Shown here: positions 1-5,284 of the stretch, in pieces | Position numbering within the stretch: the stretch's first letter is position 1 | Layout of the letters: each line of letters starts with the position of its first letter | The notes under the pieces: model-generated | The model's database searches: none | What the model was told of the DNA's origin: nothing | What the model saw: only the letters and a program-made list of their open reading frames with translations | Made by a program: the position numbers and the translations under genes | Assembly (NCBI GenBank): GCA_005879245.1 | Contig: VBLA01000151.1 | Location: 1-5,284 of the forward strand | Source: Deltaproteobacteria bacterium | GTDB lineage: Bacteria > Desulfobacterota > Binatia > DP-6 | Reading direction: 5' to 3' | Length of the DNA: 5,284 nt

Positions 1-1319
1 CGTTCCAGGGCGCCTATGTCGTCGCGCGGCAGGTCGCTGACCCGCGTCTCACCGCGGTCGGCTACGCCTCGGGAGCCCGGTATTTCCCCGCAAACACGGG
101 CGGTCCCCCGGCACCCGCGCTCCGCGGACTCTACGAGATCCCGGGCCTGCCGGCAGGAAGCTACACCGTGGAGATCGAGCCCGTGAGCCACTTCTTCACC
201 GACGGCTCGAGCGTCGGGCCCCTCGATCCGCCCGCCGCGCTGCCGGGTCTGCCCGAGTTCTACAACGGCGCCAACGAGGCAGGGACCAATCCGCCCGACG
301 ACCCGACCCAGTCGGTCTCACTGGTGGTGACGGCTGGCGCCACGCTGGGCGGTATCAACGTCGTCATCAACGGCTTCCCACCAGCCGCAGACGACTGCAG
401 CGCGGCGACCGTCATCTCGACGGTGCCTTTCACGGCGGGGTTCGATGCCTCGGCGGCAACCTCGGTCGCGTCGGATCCGCTCCAGTCCTGTACCTTTGGC
501 GGCCCGAACCGGAACGGGCACAGCGCCTGGTTCACCTTCACGGCGCCCGCCGACATGACCCTCCGTGCCGACACGACCGGCAGCGGCTACGACACCGTGC
601 TGACCGCCGACACGGGCTCCTGCGGGGCGCTCACCGAGATCGCCTGCAACGACGACAGCTCCGGGTTGCAGTCGAGCCTCACGTTTGCCCTCGGTGCCGG
701 ACAGACCGTGGTCCTCGAGGTCGCCAGCTACAACGCGGGCGCGAGCGATGTGCTCCTGTTCCACCTCGCTCAGGTACTCCCCTGTGGTGCGACGCCGCTC
801 TCCGGCTGCCGGAAGCCGACCGCGTCGGGCAACGCGCCGCTCAAGCTGACCAGGACATCGACGCACGAGCGGGATATCCTTCTCTGGAAATGGATGCCGG
901 GAGCGGCGACCGACCTGGCCGACTTCGGCGATCCCGTGACGGGCACGGACTACACGCTCTGCATCTACGACGATACGGCGGATACGCCGAGCCTCCGGCT
1001 CGCCGTCAGCGCGCCGGCCGGCGAGGTCTGTGGCGCGCGCTCCTGCTGGCGGGGGACCAACTCCGGCTTCCGCTACACGGATCGGTCGCTCACCCCGAAC
1101 GGCATCCAGAAGCTCCAGTTGGAGGCCGGCGTCGCAGGGAGGGCCCGCATCAACCTGAAGGGCAAAGGCGCCCTCCTTCGCCTGCCGACCCTTCCCTTCG
1201 TCCAGCAGAGCGACGTACTCGTGCAGCTGAAGAACAGCGCCGGTCAGTGCTGGGACGCGGTCTACAGCGCTCCCGCGAGCCGGAACGACGCCGAGGGGTT
1301 CCTCGATCAGGGCGATTGA
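1..1319 (+). CDS. Secreted multidomain protein, C-terminal part (carboxypeptidase-regulatory-like + PPC-like + Cys-rich tail), 5'-partial
   Basis: The reading frame is already open at the window edge (first full codon at base 3) and gives 438 residues before TGA at 1317-1319, so the N-terminus lies upstream. A GTG at 168 falls inside a beta-strand motif and is not a start. Three parts are visible, numbered from base 3. Residues 1-125 resemble a carboxypeptidase-regulatory-like beta-sandwich, with the motif GLYEIPGLPAGSYTVEIEP and a later PEFYNG. Residues 130-257 resemble a bacterial pre-peptidase C-terminal (PPC-like) domain: it opens with DDCSAATVI and has a central WFTFTAPAD and a YDTVLTADTG motif. 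Residues 260-435 form a tail with six cysteines and the motifs LLWKWMPG, ADFGDP, CIYD, KGKG and CWDAVYSAP. Such modules usually sit C-terminal to secreted enzymes, often metalloproteases such as matrixins. The catalytic part is not in view, so the enzymatic role is unknown. Its stop overlaps the start of the next gene. Confidence 0.85.
   Translation, partial: FQGAYVVARQVADPRLTAVGYASGARYFPANTGGPPAPALRGLYEIPGLPAGSYTVEIEPVSHFFTDGSSVGPLDPPAALPGLPEFYNGANEAGTNPPDDPTQSVSLVVTAGATLGGINVVINGFPPAADDCSAATVISTVPFTAGFDASAATSVASDPLQSCTFGGPNRNGHSAWFTFTAPADMTLRADTTGSGYDTVLTADTGSCGALTEIACNDDSSGLQSSLTFALGAGQTVVLEVASYNAGASDVLLFHLAQVLPCGATPLSGCRKPTASGNAPLKLTRTSTHERDILLWKWMPGAATDLADFGDPVTGTDYTLCIYDDTADTPSLRLAVSAPAGEVCGARSCWRGTNSGFRYTDRSLTPNGIQKLQLEAGVAGRARINLKGKGALLRLPTLPFVQQSDVLVQLKNSAGQCWDAVYSAPASRNDAEGFLDQGD
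1293..1319 (+). promoter_or_regulatory. Translational-coupling junction: TTGA stop/start overlap
   Basis: The upstream gene ends with TGA at 1317-1319, and a TTG in the next frame begins at 1316, giving a four-base TTGA overlap. Purine-rich GAGGGG (1293-1298) lies about 17 bases before the TTG, and AGGG (1309-1312) only 3 bases before it; neither is well spaced. The methyltransferase is therefore probably translated by termination-reinitiation of ribosomes leaving the upstream gene. The TTG is chosen because a hydrophobic signal-peptide-like stretch begins right after it. An in-frame GTG at 1247 would add an Arg-rich extension, and GTGs at 1352 and 1358 would remove the signal. Confidence 0.6.
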
Positions 1320-1981
1320 GGCTGCTGCTCATCCCGCTGATCGCGTTCCTGGTGGGCGTGGCGGCAGCGGAAGCGCCGCCGCCCAGCCACGACGCCACCT
1401 CGCACCACTCGTTCGCTGACGTCGACCACTGGGTCTCGGTTTTCGACGATCCGGCGCGCGACGCGTGGCAGAAGCCCGCGGCGGTGGTTCGGGCGCTGGA
1501 GATCGGTCGAGGCATGACGGTAGCGGATCTCGGGGCGGGCACGGGGTACTTCAGCCGCTACCTGGCAGCCGCCGTCGGACGGAGCGGGAGCGTGCTCGCG
1601 GTCGACCCGGAGCCCAACATGGTCGCGTACCTGCGCGCGCGGGCGGAGCGAGAGCATACGGACAATGTCGTGCCCATTCTCGCCTCGGCCGACAATCCGC
1701 GCTTGCCGGTGGGGAGCGTCGACGTCGTCCTGATCGTCGATACCTACCATCACCTCGATGATCGGCTCACCTACCTCCGAGGCTTGCAGCGCTTCCTCCG
1801 CTCGCACGGTAGGGTGGCGGTCATCGACTGGCACAAGCGTGAGCTGCCCGTGGGCCCGCCGCGCGAGCACAAGCTCGCGCGCGAGCAAGTGGTCGAGGAG
1901 ATGACCGCAGCGAGCTACCGGCTCGTCGCGGAGCCGGATTTCCTCCCCTACCAGTACTTCCTGATCTTCGCGCCGCGCTGA
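1316..1981 (+). CDS. Class I SAM-dependent methyltransferase with predicted signal peptide
   Basis: Starting at TTG 1316 this is a 221-residue protein. Residues 1-20 (MRLLLIPLIAFLVGVAAAEA) look like a short Sec signal peptide with possible Ala-X-Ala cleavage near 18-20 and no lipobox cysteine. Then comes a His-rich linker (H25, H30, H31) and the conserved-looking segment FDDPARDAWQKP at 43-54. The Rossmann methyltransferase core follows: motif I VADLGAGTGYF at 69-79, the motif II acidic residue D97 (VLAVDPEPNM), an acidic turn with D126 (ASADN), a motif IV-like VLIVDTYHHLDD at 138-149, and the late strand VAVIDW. The likely reaction is methyl transfer from SAM; the acceptor cannot be told. 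It is translationally coupled to the secreted protein upstream. Export is odd for a SAM enzyme, although I recall signal-bearing relatives of this family. If the true start is GTG 1352 or 1358, the protein would be cytosolic. Confidence 0.85.
   Translation: MRLLLIPLIAFLVGVAAAEAPPPSHDATSHHSFADVDHWVSVFDDPARDAWQKPAAVVRALEIGRGMTVADLGAGTGYFSRYLAAAVGRSGSVLAVDPEPNMVAYLRARAEREHTDNVVPILASADNPRLPVGSVDVVLIVDTYHHLDDRLTYLRGLQRFLRSHGRVAVIDWHKRELPVGPPREHKLAREQVVEEMTAASYRLVAEPDFLPYQYFLIFAPR
1860..1881 (+). repeat. Perfect 9-bp inverted repeat inside the methyltransferase gene
   Basis: CGCGCGAGC (1860-1868) and GCTCGCGCG (1873-1881) are perfect complements around the 4-base loop ACAA. The right arm is also half of a 14-base perfect palindrome, GCTCGCGCGCGAGC (1873-1886), so two alternative pairings exist. 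No T-run follows, so it is not a canonical terminator. It encodes the stretch around REHKLARE, and codon constraints alone may explain it. Confidence 0.5.
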
Positions 1982-2056
1982 GACCCGGCGCGCGACGCGC
2001 TCGGCGTCACGCAGTTGTGCTGGGAGATGCGTCGTCGGGAGGTCGAGGGCTTCGGG
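1982..2056. other. Convergent intergenic region with only a weak hairpin
   Basis: These 75 bases separate the stop of the + strand methyltransferase from the stop of the - strand hydrolase, so both transcription units should end near here. The only local structure is GCGCG-CGA-CGCGC at 1988-2000, a 5-bp stem with a 3-base loop, extendable by one G-T pair. There is no T-tract on either strand. A canonical intrinsic terminator is therefore not visible, and termination may be Rho-dependent or lie within the neighbouring genes. Confidence 0.5.
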
Positions 2057-2938
2057 TCACGTCCGCCGGGTGGGTGCCCGGGGTTCGGCCAGGAAGCGGG
2101 CGATCGCCTCCATCACCTCGCGCGGGCGCTCCATGGGCACGAAGTGGCCGGCGCCTGGAACGGTGAGGAGCGTTCCGGCGGGCAGCCGCCGGAGGGCTTC
2201 GGCTGCCTCACGCTCTCCGAGTCCCGGACTCCGCTCGCCGCCGATGAGGAGCACCGGCACGTGAAGCCGCTCGAGGAGGGCGAAGCCGTCGGTCATCGGC
2301 GCGTGCGCGTAGATCTCCGCCTCGATTGCACCCGGGCAGCGGAGCACCACCTGACCGTCGGGGCGATCGGCCACGCCGTGATCGACATAGCAGCGGACGA
2401 ACTCCTCCTGCCAGGTCTCGAACGGCATCCGGGGGCGGAGCGAGTCGAACATCGCCGCACGCGACGGCCACACCTCCCGCCGCCGCCCGGCGCCGACCGC
2501 GAGCGGGCTCTCCCGGATGGGTGCCGACGCCAGCGGACCAGCGAAGAGAACCGGCTCGATCAGCACCGCGCGGGCGAGCCGTTCCGTCCCGGCAGCCGCC
2601 GCTGCCGCGATCGCCGTCGCGCCCTTCGAGTGACCGACTACGTGGACGCGGTCGAGGGTGAGGGCATCGAGGAAGCGCATGAGATCCGCGCCGAACTCCT
2701 CCCACCGATACCCGCTGGGCGGCTTGTCGCTCTCGCCATGGCCGCGCTGATCCAGCGCGAGCACCCGATGCGTCGCGCGGAAGTGCTCCGCGTACGGTGC
2801 CCAGACCCAGGCGTGGAAGCCGGTCGCATGGAGGAAGAGGAGAGGCGGGCCGTCCCCCCCGAAGTCGAGGTAGTGGAGACGGAGGTCTCGCACGCGGACG
2901 TGGTGGCTGGTGGGGCGACCGTCGGCTCGCGGTGTCAC
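2057..2938 (-). CDS. Alpha/beta hydrolase fold protein
   Basis: From GTG at 2938 this is a 293-residue alpha/beta hydrolase, a typical length. The core starts at about residue 14 (VRVRDLRLHYLDFGG). The oxyanion strand and loop are PPLLFLHATGF (31-41). LALDQRGHGESDKP (60-73) is the usual post-beta4 segment. The nucleophile elbow is VVGHSKGAT with Ser104, and the catalytic His is H265 in VPGAGHFVPMERP. The expected Asp after strand 7 is absent: the segment is LLIGGERSPG (230-239). Glu128 after strand 6 (VLIEPVLF) is a candidate substitute, as in LinB-type haloalkane dehalogenases, but an Asp nucleophile is lacking, so an esterase, lactonase or C-C hydrolase role is likelier. The substrate is unknown. 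The frame stays open upstream to ATG 3028, but that 30-residue extension is low-complexity, Arg/Ser/Pro-rich and overlaps the protease gene. GTG 2893 is another possible start. No clear Shine-Dalgarno is seen at any of them. It lies 43 bases after the protease stop, probably in the same operon. Confidence 0.88.
   Translation of the reverse strand: MTPRADGRPTSHHVRVRDLRLHYLDFGGDGPPLLFLHATGFHAWVWAPYAEHFRATHRVLALDQRGHGESDKPPSGYRWEEFGADLMRFLDALTLDRVHVVGHSKGATAIAAAAAAGTERLARAVLIEPVLFAGPLASAPIRESPLAVGAGRRREVWPSRAAMFDSLRPRMPFETWQEEFVRCYVDHGVADRPDGQVVLRCPGAIEAEIYAHAPMTDGFALLERLHVPVLLIGGERSPGLGEREAAEALRRLPAGTLLTVPGAGHFVPMERPREVMEAIARFLAEPRAPTRRT
2174..2193 (-). repeat. 8-bp inverted repeat within the hydrolase gene
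   Basis: TCCGGCGG (2174-2181) and CCGCCGGA (2186-2193) pair perfectly around a 4-base loop. It lies in the C-terminal coding part of the hydrolase (the RRLPAGT region). There is no adjacent T-run. I list it mainly to show that strong hairpins recur in this GC-rich DNA and need a composition-matched test. Confidence 0.35.
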
Positions 2939-2981
2939 GCGGGACGGTGTACTCGACCGGAGTAGGCATGGCGAGAGCGGC

Positions 2982-4031
2982 TCAGGCGGCGAGCTCGACC
3001 GGTGTCGCCGAGAGCGACAGCAGCTCACCGCCCCGCCCCACGCGGACGGCGACCGCGCGGTCGATCACGTCGCTGACCATCAGGCGCTGGAGATCGCCGA
3101 CCCCCGCGACCGGCTGCCCGTCGACGTCGAGAATCAGGTCCCGGGGCCGCAGGCCCGCGCGAGCCGCGGGGCTCCCGTCCACGACCTCCGTCACCTCGAT
3201 CGCACTCCGCCGGCCGAGGCTCGCCGCCAGCCGCGGCGGGAGCGGGCGAACTCCACCGGCGATTCCCAGGAACGCCCGCCGGAAGCGGCCCTCGCGCATG
3301 AGGGCGGCGACGATGCGGAGCGTCGTCGCGTTGATCGGCACCGCCAGCCCGAGGCCGAGGCCCGCAACAGCGGTGTTGATGCCGACCACACGCCCGCGGC
3401 TGTCGGCGAGCGCGCCGCCGGAGTTGCCCGGGTTGAGCGCCGCGTCGGTCTGGATCACGTTCTCGACGATGCGCGTGGCCGAGCCCGCGCGCGTCGGCAG
3501 TGAGCGGCCGAGCGCGCTCACCACCCCGGCCGTGACCGACCCCGAGAATCCCAGCGGGTTGCCGATCGCGACGACGAGCTGGCCGACGCGCAGCCGGTCG
3601 GCGTCGCCGAGGGTGGCGGCGGGAAGCCAGGAGGCGGCGACGCGCGCCACGGCGAGGTCGGAGAGGGGATCGCGGCCGACGATCTCGAGGCCAACCTCGT
3701 GCCCGTCAGCCAGCCGCGCCTCCCCGCTGTCGGCCCCGGAGAGCACGTGTGCCGAGGTGAGGAGGAAGCCGTCCGGCGTGATCACGACGGCCGAGCCGGC
3801 GCCGCGGGCCCGCCCGCCGCGCCGGACGACGAGGCTCGCGACGGAGGGCAGCAGCCGGTCGGCGACCGAGGCCACGATCGTCGAGTAGGCGTCGAGTGCC
3901 TCGTCCTCGGCCACGCGTTGCGCGGCCTCGCCGTCGGAGTTTGACGCGGGGAGCCGATCGTCGATCAGACGGAGCCGGTGCATGGTCGGCGGAAGGTAAC
4001 CACGGGCCGCCGCGTCGGCCAGGGTGTGCAT
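2982..4031 (-). CDS. Trypsin-like serine protease, S1C (HtrA/Deg-like), with one C-terminal PDZ domain
   Basis: This encodes 349 residues from ATG 4031, or 333 from the in-frame ATG at 3983 (Met17). The trypsin fold carries the full catalytic triad: His95 in TSAHVL, Asp125 in DPLSDLAV, and Ser204 in NPGNSGGAL. VVAIGNPLGFSGSVTAGVVS (153-172) and VIQTDAALNPG are hallmark HtrA segments. One PDZ domain follows at about 254-345 (FLGI, VVDGSPAARAGLRPRDLIL, VDGQPV), where DegP has two. The N-terminus has no signal peptide or membrane anchor; it has an acidic, probably helical lead-in (EDEALDAYSTIVASVADRLLPSVASL). This suggests a soluble cytoplasmic Deg-like quality-control protease rather than periplasmic DegP, by inference. 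The gene starts 16 bases after the acylase stop. Neither candidate start has a convincing Shine-Dalgarno sequence. Confidence 0.92.
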   Translation of the reverse strand: MHTLADAAARGYLPPTMHRLRLIDDRLPASNSDGEAAQRVAEDEALDAYSTIVASVADRLLPSVASLVVRRGGRARGAGSAVVITPDGFLLTSAHVLSGADSGEARLADGHEVGLEIVGRDPLSDLAVARVAASWLPAATLGDADRLRVGQLVVAIGNPLGFSGSVTAGVVSALGRSLPTRAGSATRIVENVIQTDAALNPGNSGGALADSRGRVVGINTAVAGLGLGLAVPINATTLRIVAALMREGRFRRAFLGIAGGVRPLPPRLAASLGRRSAIEVTEVVDGSPAARAGLRPRDLILDVDGQPVAGVGDLQRLMVSDVIDRAVAVRVGRGGELLSLSATPVELAA

Positions 4032-4047
4032 ATGTGAAGCGCCGCTT

Positions 4048-5284
4048 TCAGCGCGGAGCGCGGTGCGCCGTGAAGCTCACGACCTGCTGGAAGGTCGAGC
4101 GGTTCCTCCAGCGCATCGAGTCCGCCAGGAGGCCGGGCGCGAACCTGATGCGCTCGTGGGTGGCGTCGGCTCTCCAGGCGGTCGGATCGGCGCCCTGGGT
4201 CGTCTCGAGCGCGGCGCCGGCTGCGTCGAGAGCGGCCCAGAGATCGGAGCGACAGGCGGTCAGGTCGCCACGGCCACAGAACTTCGTGTGAAACGCGCCC
4301 TCCACCGCTGGCCCGCGATCGTCCGGAGGTCCTTGTCGACGTAGCCGTACCAGCCGTCGAGGTATGCCGATCCCTGGCTCGAAGGAGCATTGTCGCGCGT
4401 CATCAGGCTCGCGAGCTGGGCGAGCTGTTCGCCCAGCACCGGCCCCATCACCGCATCGGTGATGCTGGGCCACGCCTGGTCAAGGATCGCCGCTCCCGGG
4501 TCGTCGATCTTGCCGTCGAGGTCGCGATCGAGCCGACTTCCCCCGGCAGCTCGCCAGTCCTTGAGCAGCTGGAGTATCTGGGCGGCTCGTGGCGTCGGTG
4601 CGGGCCCGGTGTCGAGCACGGCGGCGAGCGCGGGTAGCACCTCCATAACTCTCAGGTCCTGGGTCGCCGCGCGATTCATCGCAGCCACCACCGAGTCGAG
4701 CGTATGGGTCGAGTTGCGATCGAGCGCGTGCTGGAGGAGCAGGCTGCGATGAATCGAGCCGCGTCCCCAGTTGTTGTCGGCGGCGCCGAAGTCGCGGGCC
4801 GACTTGTTGTTCCAGTTGACGATCGCACCGCTCGGCGGATTGATCACCTGCGCGTGCTGGGCCGGTGAGAGGAATCCCCGCCACTCGTACCGTCCCGTAC
4901 CCACCGTGGGCAGCCCGGAGTCGATGCCGCGCGGGCGCTTCGGCAGACGTCCGCTGGAGAACATCGCGATGTCGTGGTCGTCCGCGTAGAACCAGTTGAA
5001 CGTGAACTCGATCTGCGCCATCGTCTTGAGAAAGGTACGCGCGGAGCTGACCGTGCTGTCGTTGAGATCGGCGAAGGCGAAGGCGAAGGCGTAGGCGTTG
5101 AGCGCCTCCCGGCCCCGCGTCGCGCGCTTCTCGGAGATGGCCACCCGCCGTCCCTGCACGGTCGCATACCCGAGCACCGGGCCGTGTACGGTCTCCCGGA
5201 AGACGACCGGCTCGGTCGGACCTTCGAGCTGGCCGGCGTTGAACGTCGTCATGGCGCGGCAGCGGCCCCGATAGCGGTAGTGCG
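4048..5284 (-). CDS. Penicillin acylase family protein (Ntn hydrolase), beta-chain part, 5'-partial and frameshifted
   Basis: The frame is open to the right edge (HYRYRGRCRAM before Met at 5252), so this Met is internal and the gene starts outside the window. Residues counted from that Met: VVFRETVHGPVLGYA (16-30), FTFNWFYADDHDIAMFSSGR (83-102), and PPSGAIVNWNNKSARDFGAADNNWGRGSIHR (139-169). These are characteristic of the beta chain of penicillin acylase/penicillin amidase family enzymes, which hydrolyse amide bonds of acylated compounds (beta-lactams, acyl-homoserine lactones, lipopeptides). A DxDxDG-like loop, DRDLDGKIDD, is at 242-251. After ...DKDLRTIAG the frame drifts into unrelated sequence ending at 4260, while the -1 frame resumes with GAFHTKFCGRGDLTACR and ends at TGA 4048-4050 after MRWRNRSTFQQVVSF, a typical family C-terminus. 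One missing base restores 411 visible residues. The N-terminal catalytic Ser of the beta chain and the alpha chain are upstream, so activity and substrate cannot be judged. Confidence 0.85.
4308..4314 (-). other. Apparent single-base deletion (-1 frameshift) in the acylase gene
   Basis: On the minus strand the codons ATC GCG GGC CAG leave the acylase frame, and the correct downstream frame is GCG GTG GAG GGC. Adding one G to the GGG run (4314-4312) would read ...TIAGPAVEGAFHTKFCG. Adding a base near 4308 would read ...TIAGQAVEGAFHTKFCG. Both are smooth. No slippery X XXY YYZ heptamer is present, so programmed frameshifting is unlikely. The choice is between a sequencing or assembly indel and a recent inactivating mutation. 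Confidence 0.8.
4415..4471 (-). repeat. Two adjacent strong inverted repeats with interchangeable arms, inside the acylase gene
   Basis: The first hairpin pairs GCTGGGCGA (4415-4423) with TCGCCCAGC (4429-4437) around a 5-base loop. Three bases later, GGCCC+CATCACCG (4441-4453) pairs with CGGTGATG (4457-4464) and GGGCC (4467-4471), with loop CAT and a 2-base bulge. GCTGGGC recurs at 4464-4470, so GCCCAGC (4431-4437) could pair with either copy and form mutually exclusive structures. No T-tract follows on either strand. The stretch encodes PSITDAVMGPVLGEQLAQL, so codon choice may account for it. Confidence 0.5.
5071..5094 (-). repeat. GCGAAG hexanucleotide tandem repeat coding for alternating Ala-Phe
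   Basis: Three perfect GCGAAG units (5071-5088) are followed by a degenerate GCGTAG (5089-5094). On the coding minus strand this gives AYAFAFAFA just before DLNDS in the acylase. Unit changes would keep the frame and add or remove an Ala-Phe pair. It sits where I would expect a hydrophobic beta-strand in this family, so it may be a short local expansion rather than a functional repeat. Confidence 0.6.

Noticed and set aside
1012..1023. 12-base perfect palindrome CGCCGGCCGGCG
   Set aside because: It is purely GC, in coding sequence, has no hairpin loop and has no second copy nearby. It is easily expected by chance at this base composition.
890..1315. A 142-residue N-terminal extension of the methyltransferase from the in-frame ATG at 890
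   Set aside because: It overlaps the secreted protein's conserved tail, and its translation is Arg/Gly-rich out-of-frame sequence. The plausible start is the TTG at 1316.
260..1888. Minus-strand open frames opposite the secreted protein and methyltransferase (260-574, 318-866, 1150-1542, 1307-1888)
   Set aside because: They are low-complexity, Arg-rich translations with no recognisable motifs, lying wholly antisense to well-supported genes.
1982..2056. Bidirectional intrinsic terminator between the converging genes
   Set aside because: There is only a 5-bp stem and no T-tract on either strand.
2939..3028. ATG at 3028 as start of the alpha/beta hydrolase
   Set aside because: It adds 30 residues of Ser/Arg/Pro-rich sequence, overlaps the protease gene by 47 bases and is not expected in the family.
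2015..3888. Long + strand open frames (2015-2965 and 2797-3888) opposite the hydrolase and protease genes
   Set aside because: Their products are Arg/Ser/Pro/Gly-rich with no domain motifs. The opposite strand encodes complete, motif-bearing proteins. Such antisense frames are a by-product of high-GC codon use.
4308..4314. Programmed ribosomal frameshift in the acylase
   Set aside because: There is no slippery heptamer, and I know of no precedent for frameshifting in this family. The hairpins nearby lie upstream in the mRNA, not downstream of the shift where they would stimulate it.
4048..4473. A separate small minus-strand gene at 4048-4473
   Set aside because: Only its last ~86 residues look like real protein, and these are the out-of-frame C-terminus of the penicillin acylase. 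The first part is a shadow of the acylase frame.
4260..5252. An intact 330-residue acylase starting at ATG 5252 and ending at 4260
   Set aside because: The frame continues upstream with family-like residues to the window edge. The last ~15 residues are frameshifted sequence, so both ends are wrong.
1..5284. tRNA, rRNA, CRISPR, insertion sequence, phage or defence-system components
   Set aside because: I saw no regularly spaced repeats, transposase or integrase motifs, or tRNA-like cloverleaf. Nearly all of the window is explained by the five genes listed.

Overview
The window is strongly GC-rich bacterial DNA, densely coding, with G or C at most third codon positions. There are no RNA genes, insertion sequences or CRISPR arrays. 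The best taxonomic hint is the Cys-rich tail of the first protein (WKW, ADFGDP, CW and KGKG motifs). From memory, I associate that architecture with large secreted proteins of uncultured soil lineages such as Binatota, Rokubacteria, Myxococcota and other former 'Deltaproteobacteria'. The assignment is tentative; nothing in the window is a phylogenetic marker.

Layout: two converging gene groups meet at about 1982-2056. On the + strand, the 3' part of a secreted multidomain protein (1-1319) runs into a small class I SAM-dependent methyltransferase (1316-1981) through a 4-base TTGA stop/start overlap. The methyltransferase appears to carry a Sec signal peptide. On the - strand, read from the right edge, are a penicillin acylase family (Ntn-hydrolase) gene (5284-4048), a trypsin-like S1C/HtrA-type protease with one PDZ domain (4031-2982) and an alpha/beta hydrolase (2938-2057). 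The acylase is cut off at its 5' end and broken by a single-base frameshift near 4308-4314. Gaps of 16 and 43 bases suggest one transcription unit of three hydrolases, with its promoter outside the window.

The + strand pair looks cell-envelope or export oriented. The - strand set mixes a normally exported amidase with a protease and an alpha/beta hydrolase that show no export signal, so a shared pathway is not evident. I do not see a clearly new multi-gene system. The points most worth a second look are the exported-looking methyltransferase with its coupled TTG start, the Cys-rich tail domain, the acylase frameshift, the displaced or missing catalytic acid in the alpha/beta hydrolase, and adjacent hairpins with interchangeable arms inside the acylase gene.
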